Positions 47,060 to 56,100 of a stretch of 64,000 nucleotides of DNA are shown here, one piece after another (the stretch's first letter is position 1; each line of letters starts with the position of its first letter). A program made the translations under genes and the position numbers. The DNA is from an uncultured Psychrobacter sp. Its GTDB lineage: Bacteria; Pseudomonadota; Gammaproteobacteria; Pseudomonadales; Moraxellaceae. A model generated the notes under the pieces. That model had not been told where the DNA came from. It did no database searches and worked only from the letters and a program-made list of their open reading frames with translations. The stretch covers positions 248,001-312,000 of the forward strand of contig CANLXO010000002.1 in assembly GCA_947495055.1 (NCBI GenBank), given 5' to 3'.

Positions 47060-47441
47060 TGTGATCATACTACTACCTAACTAACTCAAAACTGCCTGAC
47101 TGATAGTGATATTAGTGAGGCAGTTTTGGGTTTGCTTTACGTAAACTGGAGCATATGCTTTTATTGAAAATCTCAACCGACCGTAGTAAAGGTTTTATCA
47201 CTTAGTCTAAAAATTCGGTATACCATTCAGCTACTCCAATATGCCATTTATCACCTTTTCAATGACTTGTGATTATCAATCTGTGATTATGCAGTTATGA
47301 AAAATTCCCAGCACTATCAAAGCACTGTCTTCAATAATTAATACAAAACCAGTTGTCTATTGTCGTTTTCAGCATATCCTTTATGTCGAAAGCATTGTGC
47401 TGCGAGTATCCAAATATCACCGTTATAGAAAGGATTTTGAT
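47060..47441. other. Intergenic region before the first S-L cassette
   Basis: A 382-bp gap. It holds the hairpin after protein B and must contain the promoter of S1. TGTGATTAT occurs twice near 47270 and 47282. No gene or RNA is recognised. Confidence 0.45.
47087..47128 (+). terminator. Hairpin after protein B
   Basis: CAAAACTGCCT pairs with AGGCAGTTTTG around a 20-base loop. The following T-run is weak. Confidence 0.6.
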
Positions 47442-47906
47442 ATGTCGCATTTTAACTTTTTACGTAATTCAGTATTAGCAGTAGTCGCCTCTACCGCTTT
47501 GTTTGGCGCCGCTTACGCTGATGACGCACTCAAGATGGATTTGTCTGCTAGTAAAGTGATCAAAAACGCTGAAGGTAAAGTCGCTTACGTCCCTGTCAGC
47601 ACCGCACCTGCTGGCACCACTATCCAGTACAAGGCTAACTATACCAACACTGTAAATAAAGACATCAATAATCTGATGGTGACCTTGCCTATCCCTGCCA
47701 ATATGACTTTCACTGGCGATGCCTCTCCTGCCAGCGCTCAAGCTAGTGTCGATGGCAAGAACTATGCTGATATGCCGCTCATGCGCAAAGTCGATGGCAA
47801 AATGGTCAAGATTCCGTTATCTGAATATCGCACTCTACGCTGGAACATCAAATTACTGCCTGCTAACAAGTCTGCCGCTGTAGCTCTCAATACGACCGTT
47901 AGCTAA
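47442..47906 (+). CDS. S1: small secreted DUF11-like protein
   Basis: A 154-residue protein with a clear signal peptide (1-26, ending AAYA, then DDALK). The mature 128 residues resemble a single DUF11 beta-sandwich: PAGTTIQYKANYTNT, then LPIPANMTF and the end SAAVALNTTV. The frame opens upstream, but the ATG at 47442 has AAAGGA before it and starts the signal peptide. Its paralogue S2 has the same length; by eye about 120 of 154 residues are identical. L1 starts 70 bp downstream, so S1 and L1 are co-transcribed. Function unknown; a structural subunit or partner for L1 is inferred. Confidence 0.82.
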   Translation: MSHFNFLRNSVLAVVASTALFGAAYADDALKMDLSASKVIKNAEGKVAYVPVSTAPAGTTIQYKANYTNTVNKDINNLMVTLPIPANMTFTGDASPASAQASVDGKNYADMPLMRKVDGKMVKIPLSEYRTLRWNIKLLPANKSAAVALNTTVS

Positions 47907-47976
47907 CTAAGTCTTTTACCAAATTTTTATTACTTAATTAACTGAATCTTTACCATTTTTTGTCTCGGAGTCTTCT

Positions 47977-50025
47977 ATGAAACCAAACACCTTTAAACAT
48001 AGTCTGATCGCAGTCGGCGTCACCGCTGCTCTAGGTATCTCAACTAGCACTATGGCAACTAATACAACTAGTGGGACGACAACTAAAACTGTCGATATCA
48101 AGAACATTGCAACCGCAAACTATGATGTATCAGGGGTTAAGCAGCCGGAAGTTAAGTCTAACGAAGTTACTGTTCGAGTATCAGAGCAGCTATCTTTTTC
48201 GTTACTGGCACAAAACTCTGATGGTAATCTGACTGATAACGTCAATAATGGTGGCGATGTTGCGCCTAACGGTATTATCCCCTTCAAGCATAGACTACAG
48301 AACACAGGTAACCGTGAAGATAATTACACGGTCAATCTAAGTAATGTAGAAACAGGTGACGATGCTCAGTATGATGTCCCTAACTCTACAGTGTCATATC
48401 AGGTCTACAATGCAGATGGTACTCCAGTAACTGGTGCCGCGTTCACAGGTACAGACGTACCAGTTTCGACTTGGAATAACTCAACGTTTCCTTTGACAGC
48501 AGGACAGTACGTAGATTTTACGATCAATGCCAAAACTTTAGGTAATAAAGGCGGCAATAGACAAGATCTGAACCTGACTGCTACTAGCTCATTATTGCCT
48601 GATGCTAACAAAACACTGACTAACGTTGATAAATCAGTGACTAAATTGCCTACTTTTAGTATCGTTAAGACGGTAACTAACGCATTAGATCTAAACAATG
48701 CGAATGACACGGCTACTTATCAGATCGTTATTAAGAATCCAACGACCGCATACTCTGCTAATGCAACTGATATCACCATTACCGATAACTTGCCAGCGGG
48801 CCTGCTTATTGCACAAGCATTGACGACAAATAGCATTACAACTAGTGGTAGTGCAACCAAAGGCACGCTCAATCAGACGAATAAAGGCTTTGAGTTGACG
48901 GGAGTAAATATCCCAGTCAATGGTAGCATCACGATCAACTTTACGGTCAAAAAAGACCCTAATACTGCCTTAGCTAATAACGCTTTGAACCATGTCAAAG
49001 TCACTGATGATTTAGATAACAATCCAGCTACTGACAACACTTTGATCGATAGCACAGACAGCACTGTTGAGAACGTTACTCGATTCTACCCTGTCGATGA
49101 TACCGACTCTACCAACGGAACTAATGCTACTGGTAATGACGGTAACGACTCTACTCAGCCATTAGGTACTATCAAACGTAATTTGACGCTCACTAATCCA
49201 ACTGTTAAAGAAATCGCGCCGACCTCAGGTACCGCAGGTCAAGCCACTCATCAAACGATTATTACTAACACGGGTCAAAATACTGAAGGTGATGTAGCAG
49301 GTAGATTGACGTTTACGATAACTGACAATGATAACGGTACAGCAGACGCGGTAAATATTGTACCTGGTTCTGTGACCCTTACCTATGATCCAGATGGTCC
49401 TAATGGTTCTGCACCAGCACAAACTGCTGTCGGTATCACACCTAATAGCAGCGGCGTATATGATATCAAGACTGCCCTGCCTAACGGTATCGCACCTACA
49501 GGTACGGTTACGATCAGTTATAATGTCTCATCAGAGAATGCTGAAATCGGTTTTTCAGAAGATACTGTAGTAAAACTCACTGCAAGCGGTACAGGCGCGC
49601 CTACTGTCGCTCCAGTAACCGACAGAACCGATATCAAAGGCTTGACTCTGGTTAAGAGTCAAGCGCTAGATGCTACTTGTAAGGGTACTGCCGATACTGC
49701 CTTTAGTAGTTCTGCTGATCCGTTGGCAGCAACGCCTGGTCAATGTATCATTTACCAGATCGTTGCTACCAATACTTCTACTACGGCGCGAGGGTTCGAT
49801 ATACAGAATCTAGTAGTATCGGATGCAACGTCTAATTTTTCAGCGACTGCTGATTATAGAGGCAACTCTTTTGCAACAACGACTACTACAGGTAATGGTA
49901 CTGTGGTAAGCTCGCCTGCAGCGCTCAACTCTGCAGCAACAGCTGTTAGTACTACTATTAACCCACTAGTACCACAGGGAACAGCGACAATGAAGTTTTC
50001 AGTGAAGATTAAAACGAATCGTTAG
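47977..50025 (+). CDS. L1: large secreted DUF11-repeat protein
   Basis: A 682-residue protein with a signal peptide (about 1-27). Residues 41-70 carry a module shared with L2 and the barrel protein (NIATANYDV...SNEVTVRVSE). DUF11-type repeats follow, including FSIVKTVTNALDLNN with DITITDNLPAGL near 228-345. A region rich in Asp, Asn and Thr lies near 345-400, and the C-terminal module has Cys568 and Cys590 in ...PGQCIIYQIVATN. No anchor motif. CGGAG precedes the ATG. A strong terminator closes the S1-L1 unit. Predicted cell-surface or released filament protein. Confidence 0.8.
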   Translation: MKPNTFKHSLIAVGVTAALGISTSTMATNTTSGTTTKTVDIKNIATANYDVSGVKQPEVKSNEVTVRVSEQLSFSLLAQNSDGNLTDNVNNGGDVAPNGIIPFKHRLQNTGNREDNYTVNLSNVETGDDAQYDVPNSTVSYQVYNADGTPVTGAAFTGTDVPVSTWNNSTFPLTAGQYVDFTINAKTLGNKGGNRQDLNLTATSSLLPDANKTLTNVDKSVTKLPTFSIVKTVTNALDLNNANDTATYQIVIKNPTTAYSANATDITITDNLPAGLLIAQALTTNSITTSGSATKGTLNQTNKGFELTGVNIPVNGSITINFTVKKDPNTALANNALNHVKVTDDLDNNPATDNTLIDSTDSTVENVTRFYPVDDTDSTNGTNATGNDGNDSTQPLGTIKRNLTLTNPTVKEIAPTSGTAGQATHQTIITNTGQNTEGDVAGRLTFTITDNDNGTADAVNIVPGSVTLTYDPDGPNGSAPAQTAVGITPNSSGVYDIKTALPNGIAPTGTVTISYNVSSENAEIGFSEDTVVKLTASGTGAPTVAPVTDRTDIKGLTLVKSQALDATCKGTADTAFSSSADPLAATPGQCIIYQIVATNTSTTARGFDIQNLVVSDATSNFSATADYRGNSFATTTTTGNGTVVSSPAALNSAATAVSTTINPLVPQGTATMKFSVKIKTNR

Positions 50026-50054
50026 AAAAGTATCGTAGTAAGTACCAGTATCCA

Positions 50055-50094
50055 ACACTCGTAGGAACGTAAACGTGCCTATGAGTGTTTTTTT
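50055..50094 (+). terminator. Rho-independent terminator closing the S1-L1 unit
   Basis: ACACTCGTAGGAACGT folds with ACGTGCCTATGAGTGT (two mismatches or wobbles) and runs into seven T. Confidence 0.88.
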
Positions 50095-50551
50095 GTGTAT
50101 AATATTTGCAAGTTGATGTTTCAGTAAGACCAGTTATAAATTAAAGATCCTCATTCTAACGCTACCAAATATTCTCAATTTCCAATAAGTTGGAAATATT
50201 AGATATTTAAGCGGATACGTATAATTGAAGTTATTTCTTATTTTCAGAGCATTTACCCTGATAACCTGTATACGATAACTTGATTACATGTTTCACATAA
50301 ATGATTGTTATTGCTGGTTTTTTACCAAAAATGCATAATAATCATATTCTTACTACCATTCAACTACTGCTAACTACCATTCATCCTTTATGTAGTGACG
50401 GTATGTTACCTATTTGTGATAATACAACTATGGAAGTTGTCCCTTATCTCACTTGTCTTCATTTACCTTTATCATTCGGTATGGCATGGATGTTGCACTG
50501 ATGATTATGATTGGAAGTTACAAGTGCACTAGATTGAACAAGGATAATGAC
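50095..50551. other. Intergenic region before the second S-L cassette
   Basis: A 457-bp AT-rich gap that must carry the promoter of S2. It holds a small palindrome ATTTCCAA/TTGGAAAT (50178-50197). The open frame running upstream of S2 here is not coding-like. Nothing else is recognised. Confidence 0.45.
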
Positions 50552-51016
50552 ATGAAAACTTTTAAATTACTTCGTAATACTCTACTAGCAACATTAGCAT
50601 CTACGACTTTATTAAGTACAGCTTATGCTGATGATGCATTAAAGATGGAATTGACGGCCAATAAAGTCATCAAGGCTGCCGATGGTAAAGTCAGCTACTC
50701 TCCTGTTAGTACGGCGCCCGCTGGTACTGTTATTCAGTACAAAGCCAACTATACCAACACTATCAATAAAGACATCAATGATCTGGCCGTTATTCTGCCT
50801 ATTCCTACCAATATGGCATTTAATGGTGAGGCAACGCCCGCTAGCGCACAGGCGAGCATCGATGGCAAAAACTATGCCGATATGCCGCTCATGCGCAAAG
50901 TTGATGGCAAGATGGTCAAGATTCCTTATTCTGAGTACCGTACGTTACGTTGGAATATTAAATTACTACCCGCTAAGAAGTCTGCCGCTGTGGCACTGAA
51001 CACCATCGTTGAATAG
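50552..51016 (+). CDS. S2: small secreted DUF11-like protein, paralogue of S1
   Basis: A 154-residue protein with a signal peptide (1-26, ending TAYA then DDALK). The mature part is nearly superimposable on S1 (about 106 of 128 residues identical by eye); KVDGKMVKIP and YRTLRWNIKLLPA are unchanged. The frame opens at 50453, but the ATG at 50552 has AAGGA upstream and matches S1 exactly in length. L2 begins 45 bp downstream on the same transcript. The strong conservation against diverged L partners suggests S is under tighter constraint. Confidence 0.82.
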   Translation: MKTFKLLRNTLLATLASTTLLSTAYADDALKMELTANKVIKAADGKVSYSPVSTAPAGTVIQYKANYTNTINKDINDLAVILPIPTNMAFNGEATPASAQASIDGKNYADMPLMRKVDGKMVKIPYSEYRTLRWNIKLLPAKKSAAVALNTIVE

Positions 51017-51061
51017 TTCGTTTTTGGACTATTTATTTACACCCTTTAGGAGATTTACCGT

Positions 51062-53086
51062 ATGAAACCTAACGCTTTTAAATACTCAGTGCTCACCGTC
51101 GGCGTCATCGCTGCTATGGGTATCGCTGGTACCGCTAATGCTGATACTGTAACATATAATCAAGAAGATGCGTTTGAAGTTAAAAACGTTGCAACTGCGA
51201 CCTACAATGTCGCAGGCGATGTCAATAACCCTCAAACTGCTGAATCAAATGAAGTGACTATTAACGTTACAGAGACTGGTGCTTTTAGCTTAGTTGCAAC
51301 TTTGACCGATGGCAATCAAAACACTGACGATAACGCAGATATCGATATCGAAGCACCACTTAGTGCAACGGTCGATTTTACTCATACCTTAAAGAACGAA
51401 GGTAACGTTACCGATACTTATACTATTGATCTAGTCAATCAATCAAATGATAATTTTGATTATGACCTAGACGATACTGTTATCACTTACCAAAAGATTG
51501 GTGCTGATGGTGATCCTGTTGGTGGCGTTGTTACTATTAATAGAGGCGATTCTATTGAGCTTGCGCCTGGTGAATCGGCCGATATCACTATAACAGCGAT
51601 ATCTGATGATAATCGTGTTATTGATAGCAATGGCATATTGACCGTCACAGCGACCAGCCAGTATCTAACAGGTAAAGGTGAGCCTGCTACAGCTACTAAC
51701 ATAGACAATGCTATTACTACTGCCCCTATCTATGCTATTACAAAGTCTGCAAACTCTAATCTCAATAACAACATTATCGATTTGAACAATGATAATGCTT
51801 ATGTTGACTACACAATTACTGTTGAGAACGAAGGTACTGCTGATGGTACTGATATCACTATTACTGATGCGCTGCCTAACGGTTTAGTTGCTATCCAAAC
51901 TGGTGAGCCGAACTACAGAGCGCCTACGACTTCAGGCGCTGGTAATACTACTGTACCAGTTATATCGTCAGACGGCAGAACAATCACAGCTAGTGGTGTA
52001 AATGTCGCTCAGGGCCAGACCGTTACGATTACTTTCCGTGCTAAAAAGTCTGATGGCGCTACTGATGCTAGTGATTTTACTAACTATGCTGTTGTTACAG
52101 ACGATCTAGACGGTGATAACATCCCTGATATCACAGATAGTACTGACGATAATGTTGATAACACTTTTGAGGATCCGAATGATCCTAATAACCGCGGTGA
52201 AGACAACAATGATGACGCGACCGTTACTCCGAGCAATCAAACTCGCGATTTAAACATCACTGACGCTCCTGATAAGGAAGTTCCATTACAGAGTACGGGC
52301 AATGGTTACACCTATACTATCAGCAATGATGGTACTGATGTTACAGAAGCAGACGCTCCTGATGAAGTGTTGTTTACTGTTGAAGTGACTGAGAGTGATG
52401 ATCCTAGAAATGCTATCGATATTACTACTGTTTTTGTAGATACTAACGGTAACGGTATACTAGATAACGGTGAGACTGTATTAACTCCTAATGGTAATGG
52501 TGAGTACGATCTTAATGACGCAGATACAGATGGCCTAGCACCTGGAGAGTCCGTTAATATTGGCGTCTTAGTCGATACCAATGGTTCAGGTAGTAATAAT
52601 GGTCAAGACACTGATATCGGTAAAAATGAAACGATCACTATTACTGTTTTACCACAAGGTGAAGTAGAAGGTACGCCTGCCCCTACTGATGATATCTCTC
52701 AAAGTTCAAAGACAACTATGCAAGGTATTGACTTGTTCAAATTCCAAGCAGCGGCAGCTTGTGGTACTGATCCACAATCAATAAGCAACTGGACCACTGC
52801 TAATGTCGTTGCAACTGCTGATCAGTGTGCGTTCTATCGTCTAGAGGCAACAAACACCTTTACCAACACTGAAGTTAACACAGTTACGTTGTCAGATGTT
52901 TTAGCCAGTACACTGACTTACGCAGGTGACTACGTTTCTGATACGTCAAACAACTCAGCTCCGGCGACAGCTGATATCTCAGGTCAGAATGTTGGTGGCA
53001 CCTTCGCTACTCTAACGGGTCAAGAAGTTGGTAATATCTACTTCTCTGCTACTATTTCACAAACAGGTACTAACCCAGCTCCATAA
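51062..53086 (+). CDS. L2: large secreted DUF11-repeat protein, very acidic
   Basis: A 674-residue protein with a signal peptide (1-27, ending ANA). It has the shared N-terminal module (39-71, NVATATYNV...SNEVTINVTE) and DUF11 repeats. An extreme Asp/Asn region near 347-390 (DLDGDNIPDITDSTDDN) and the later DTNGNGILDNGE resemble calcium-binding loops of thrombospondin-3 or dockerin type. The C-terminal module has Cys567 and Cys589, the same 22-residue spacing as L1. AGGAG precedes the ATG. Same plan as L1 but clearly diverged in sequence. Confidence 0.8.
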   Translation: MKPNAFKYSVLTVGVIAAMGIAGTANADTVTYNQEDAFEVKNVATATYNVAGDVNNPQTAESNEVTINVTETGAFSLVATLTDGNQNTDDNADIDIEAPLSATVDFTHTLKNEGNVTDTYTIDLVNQSNDNFDYDLDDTVITYQKIGADGDPVGGVVTINRGDSIELAPGESADITITAISDDNRVIDSNGILTVTATSQYLTGKGEPATATNIDNAITTAPIYAITKSANSNLNNNIIDLNNDNAYVDYTITVENEGTADGTDITITDALPNGLVAIQTGEPNYRAPTTSGAGNTTVPVISSDGRTITASGVNVAQGQTVTITFRAKKSDGATDASDFTNYAVVTDDLDGDNIPDITDSTDDNVDNTFEDPNDPNNRGEDNNDDATVTPSNQTRDLNITDAPDKEVPLQSTGNGYTYTISNDGTDVTEADAPDEVLFTVEVTESDDPRNAIDITTVFVDTNGNGILDNGETVLTPNGNGEYDLNDADTDGLAPGESVNIGVLVDTNGSGSNNGQDTDIGKNETITITVLPQGEVEGTPAPTDDISQSSKTTMQGIDLFKFQAAAACGTDPQSISNWTTANVVATADQCAFYRLEATNTFTNTEVNTVTLSDVLASTLTYAGDYVSDTSNNSAPATADISGQNVGGTFATLTGQEVGNIYFSATISQTGTNPAP

Positions 53087-53105
53087 TTGTTGAATCATGA
53101 TCAAA

Positions 53106-53136
53106 GGAGTTTTCTTAACCAGATTAAGAAAACTCC
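53106..53136 (+). terminator. Hairpin between L2 and the barrel gene
   Basis: Perfect 13-bp stem GGAGTTTTCTTAA/TTAAGAAAACTCC with loop CCAGA. The T-run after it is short, so read-through into the barrel gene is possible. Confidence 0.65.
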
Positions 53137-53197
53137 ACTTTTACCCTTTATCGTTATATATCCATTATATTTTCTTTCATAAGTAGGACTAGCGAAT

Positions 53198-56100
53198 ATG
53201 CGTCAAGCTGTATTTTCGTCTCGTAGCCCTCGTAACCGTACAGGTGCACTAACTGCACTGACGACGTTGGCAGCGTCGATGCTACTTATGCAAGCAAATA
53301 TCGCTCATGCCGAAGATGGCAAGGGCGTGACCACGATTAATAATATTGCACAGACTAATTATAAAGTTGGCAACAGTACGCAAACAGGCACCTCAAATCA
53401 GGTCAGCTTTAAATCTTTAACCCTACCGCAGTATGACGTCAGCATCACTCAACCTGCACTACAGACTGTCAACGCTGGCGATACGGTTCAGTGGATCAAC
53501 GTCCTATCGAATAACGGTACCTTTGATGAAGAAGTCGTCGTCAGCTTTGACTACCCGAATACTTTGTCTAACTTTGTCGTTTATCAAGACATCAATAATA
53601 ACGGTATTATAGATGGTGCTGATGAGCAGCTTGTTCTAGACGGATTAAGCGCTCAAATTGCCTTGGGTCAAGCCGAGAGCATTCAGCTTATTGTACAAGC
53701 GCTAACCGATCGTAACGCTACTAGTGGCGATACTGCTGAGATCAAGGTTGGCGCAGTCGTCGTCCAAGACGAATCAGTGACCGCTGCAGCGACCGATCGC
53801 CTCATTATTGTAAAGCCAAGCATCGGCTTTACAGACGAGAATTTTGATACCACTCAAAACAACACTCAAGTGGGCTCAAATGTCTACATTGAAGCCAACT
53901 ATGCGCAGTGTAACGTACAGCCCAACGCAAAAGATCAAGTATGGGTAACGATTACCTCAGAGCTTACCGGTGACAAATACTCTCTAAAAGCAACAGAGAC
54001 AGGCGATAACACGGGTAAGTATCAAGTCTCTGCGCCTACGCAAAACAATGCCAATGCCATCGATGATCAGATCATTCAGACGCTACAAGGCGATACTCTA
54101 GCGGTAACGCTAGATGCTTGTATTACGCCAGAGGGTGATCGCGTAAACATCGATAGCAACATCAGCAGCAACATCACTGTCATGGATCAATCAGCTAGAC
54201 TACAAGTGGTAAAAGAAGGTGATGTCAAATCAGCCGATCTTGGTGATTATGTCAACTACAGCATTAACATCACCAACAATGGCGCAGCCACAGCATTTGA
54301 TGTCGAGCTAAAAGATGCCCTGCCGCGTGGTTTTGACTATGTCAAAGGTAGTGCTCGCGTTAGTCAAGGTGCAGGGGACGCTGATACCGATATTGATATC
54401 AATCAAGCGCAGACGACTGAATTTAAGGCAGATGGCAAATATCAGGTCTTAAACTTAGGCACTCTAGCTGCTGGTGAGACCAAAAACGTCACTTATCGTG
54501 TGCTTATCGGTGCCTCATCATTAGGCGGCGATGGTATCAACCGTGCCACTGCTGTCGCTCGCGATGATCGCGGCAATACCTTCGCTTCGATGGAATCGCA
54601 GTGGGAAATCGACGTTAGCCGTGGCCTTATGAACACCGACGGTATCATCATCGGTAAGGTCTATCACGACATCAACCGCGATGGTATTCAGCAAAAAGAA
54701 GATGGCGAGCTTGGCGTGGCTGGCGTACGTATCTATATGGAAAACGGTAACTTCATCGTCACCGATCCTGAAGGTAAATATAACTTTTATGGCGTTAGTG
54801 CCAAGACGCACGTGCTCAAAGTTGACCGCACGACAATACCTGCTGCCAGTGAGCTGATTACCCAAAGTAATCGTAACGCTGGAGATGGTGGTAGCCGTTT
54901 TGTTGACCTTAAGTATGGCGAGTTGCACCGTGCTGATTTTGCTATCGTTGGCGGTATAGGCGATAGTACCGAGCGCTTAAATACTGAGCTTGTCGCTCGT
55001 AGCAAAAGTATCAGTGCTAAAAATAACACTTTAGAACAAGCGGTTAAGAGCAAGCTTGATCTAGAACCTATCTATGATCGCGATTATACCGATAATGTCG
55101 ATGCTAGTGGTTGTAAGTCTAATGATGTCTTAGACCAAAGTATCAAATGCGATTCAGCGATAGTAACAGAGCTTGTCAAGCCTGGTGCTGAGCGCGTTAA
55201 TATGGACGTCACAAAAGTCGTTCAACCCAAAGAAAAAGTGCTCGAAGAGTACCTAAAAGAAGTTGCTAACAACGACGTTGCTTTTATTAATTTGAGCAGT
55301 GGTCAACAGCTTGCCTCTTATAAACAGATGGTACAGGTACAAGCGCCGCTAGGCTCAAACTTCACGCTATATGCTAATGACAAAGTGGTATCAGCTGAGC
55401 AAATCGGTAAAACGGCTGAGCAAGAAAAACAAAACGTCACCGCGTTTGACTACTACGCCGTTGATCTAAAGCGTGGTCGTAACACTTTGCGCGGCGTAGC
55501 CACTGATGTTAATGGTAAGGTTATCTCTGAGCAGTCTATTGACGTGACGACTCCTGACAGTTTGCAGGCGATTAAATACCGTACTCAAGAGACTTTGGTT
55601 GAAGCTGATGGTATCAGCGAGTACCAGATTGTCGTCAGCCTAAAAGATCGTGACAACCGTCCTTATGTGGCGTCAACGCCGATCACTATCGATACCAATA
55701 TCGGTCGTATCAATTTACCTGATGGTAGTAAAGATAAAGCGGGCACGCAGGTTACCGTTAATGGCGGTGAGATACTGATCCCTGTTATTGCGCCAAGCGT
55801 CGCGGGTAAAGGTGAGCTTATCATCGATACGGGTAGTAGCAAGCAAGTTATCGATCTGCAGTTTATTCCAAAGCTGCGTCCACTGATTGCTGTAGGTATC
55901 GTTGAAGGTGCCATTTCACTAAAAGACTTTGATGGTAGTAGTATCACTGATGCTCAAGGCGCGTTTGAAGAAGAGCTTCATGAGTTTTCGGGTAATGATG
56001 ATTACTCAGCGACGGGCCGTGCAGCAATGTTCCTCAAAGGTAAAGTGCGCGGTGATTATCTACTGACGCTTGCTTATGATAGTGACAAAAAAGGTGAGCG

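Noticed and set aside
50285..50300. TGTTTCACATAAA, resembling half of a ParB parS site
   Set aside because: Only the left half fits the TGTTTCACGTGAAACA consensus; the right arm is missing, and it is far from parAB.
50301..50501. Small open frame between L1 and S2
   Set aside because: Poor coding character, no ribosome binding site, and it lies in AT-rich promoter-like DNA.
54521..54928. Long antisense open frame inside the barrel gene
   Set aside because: Shadow of a regular coding gene; no ribosome binding site and no protein-like motifs.
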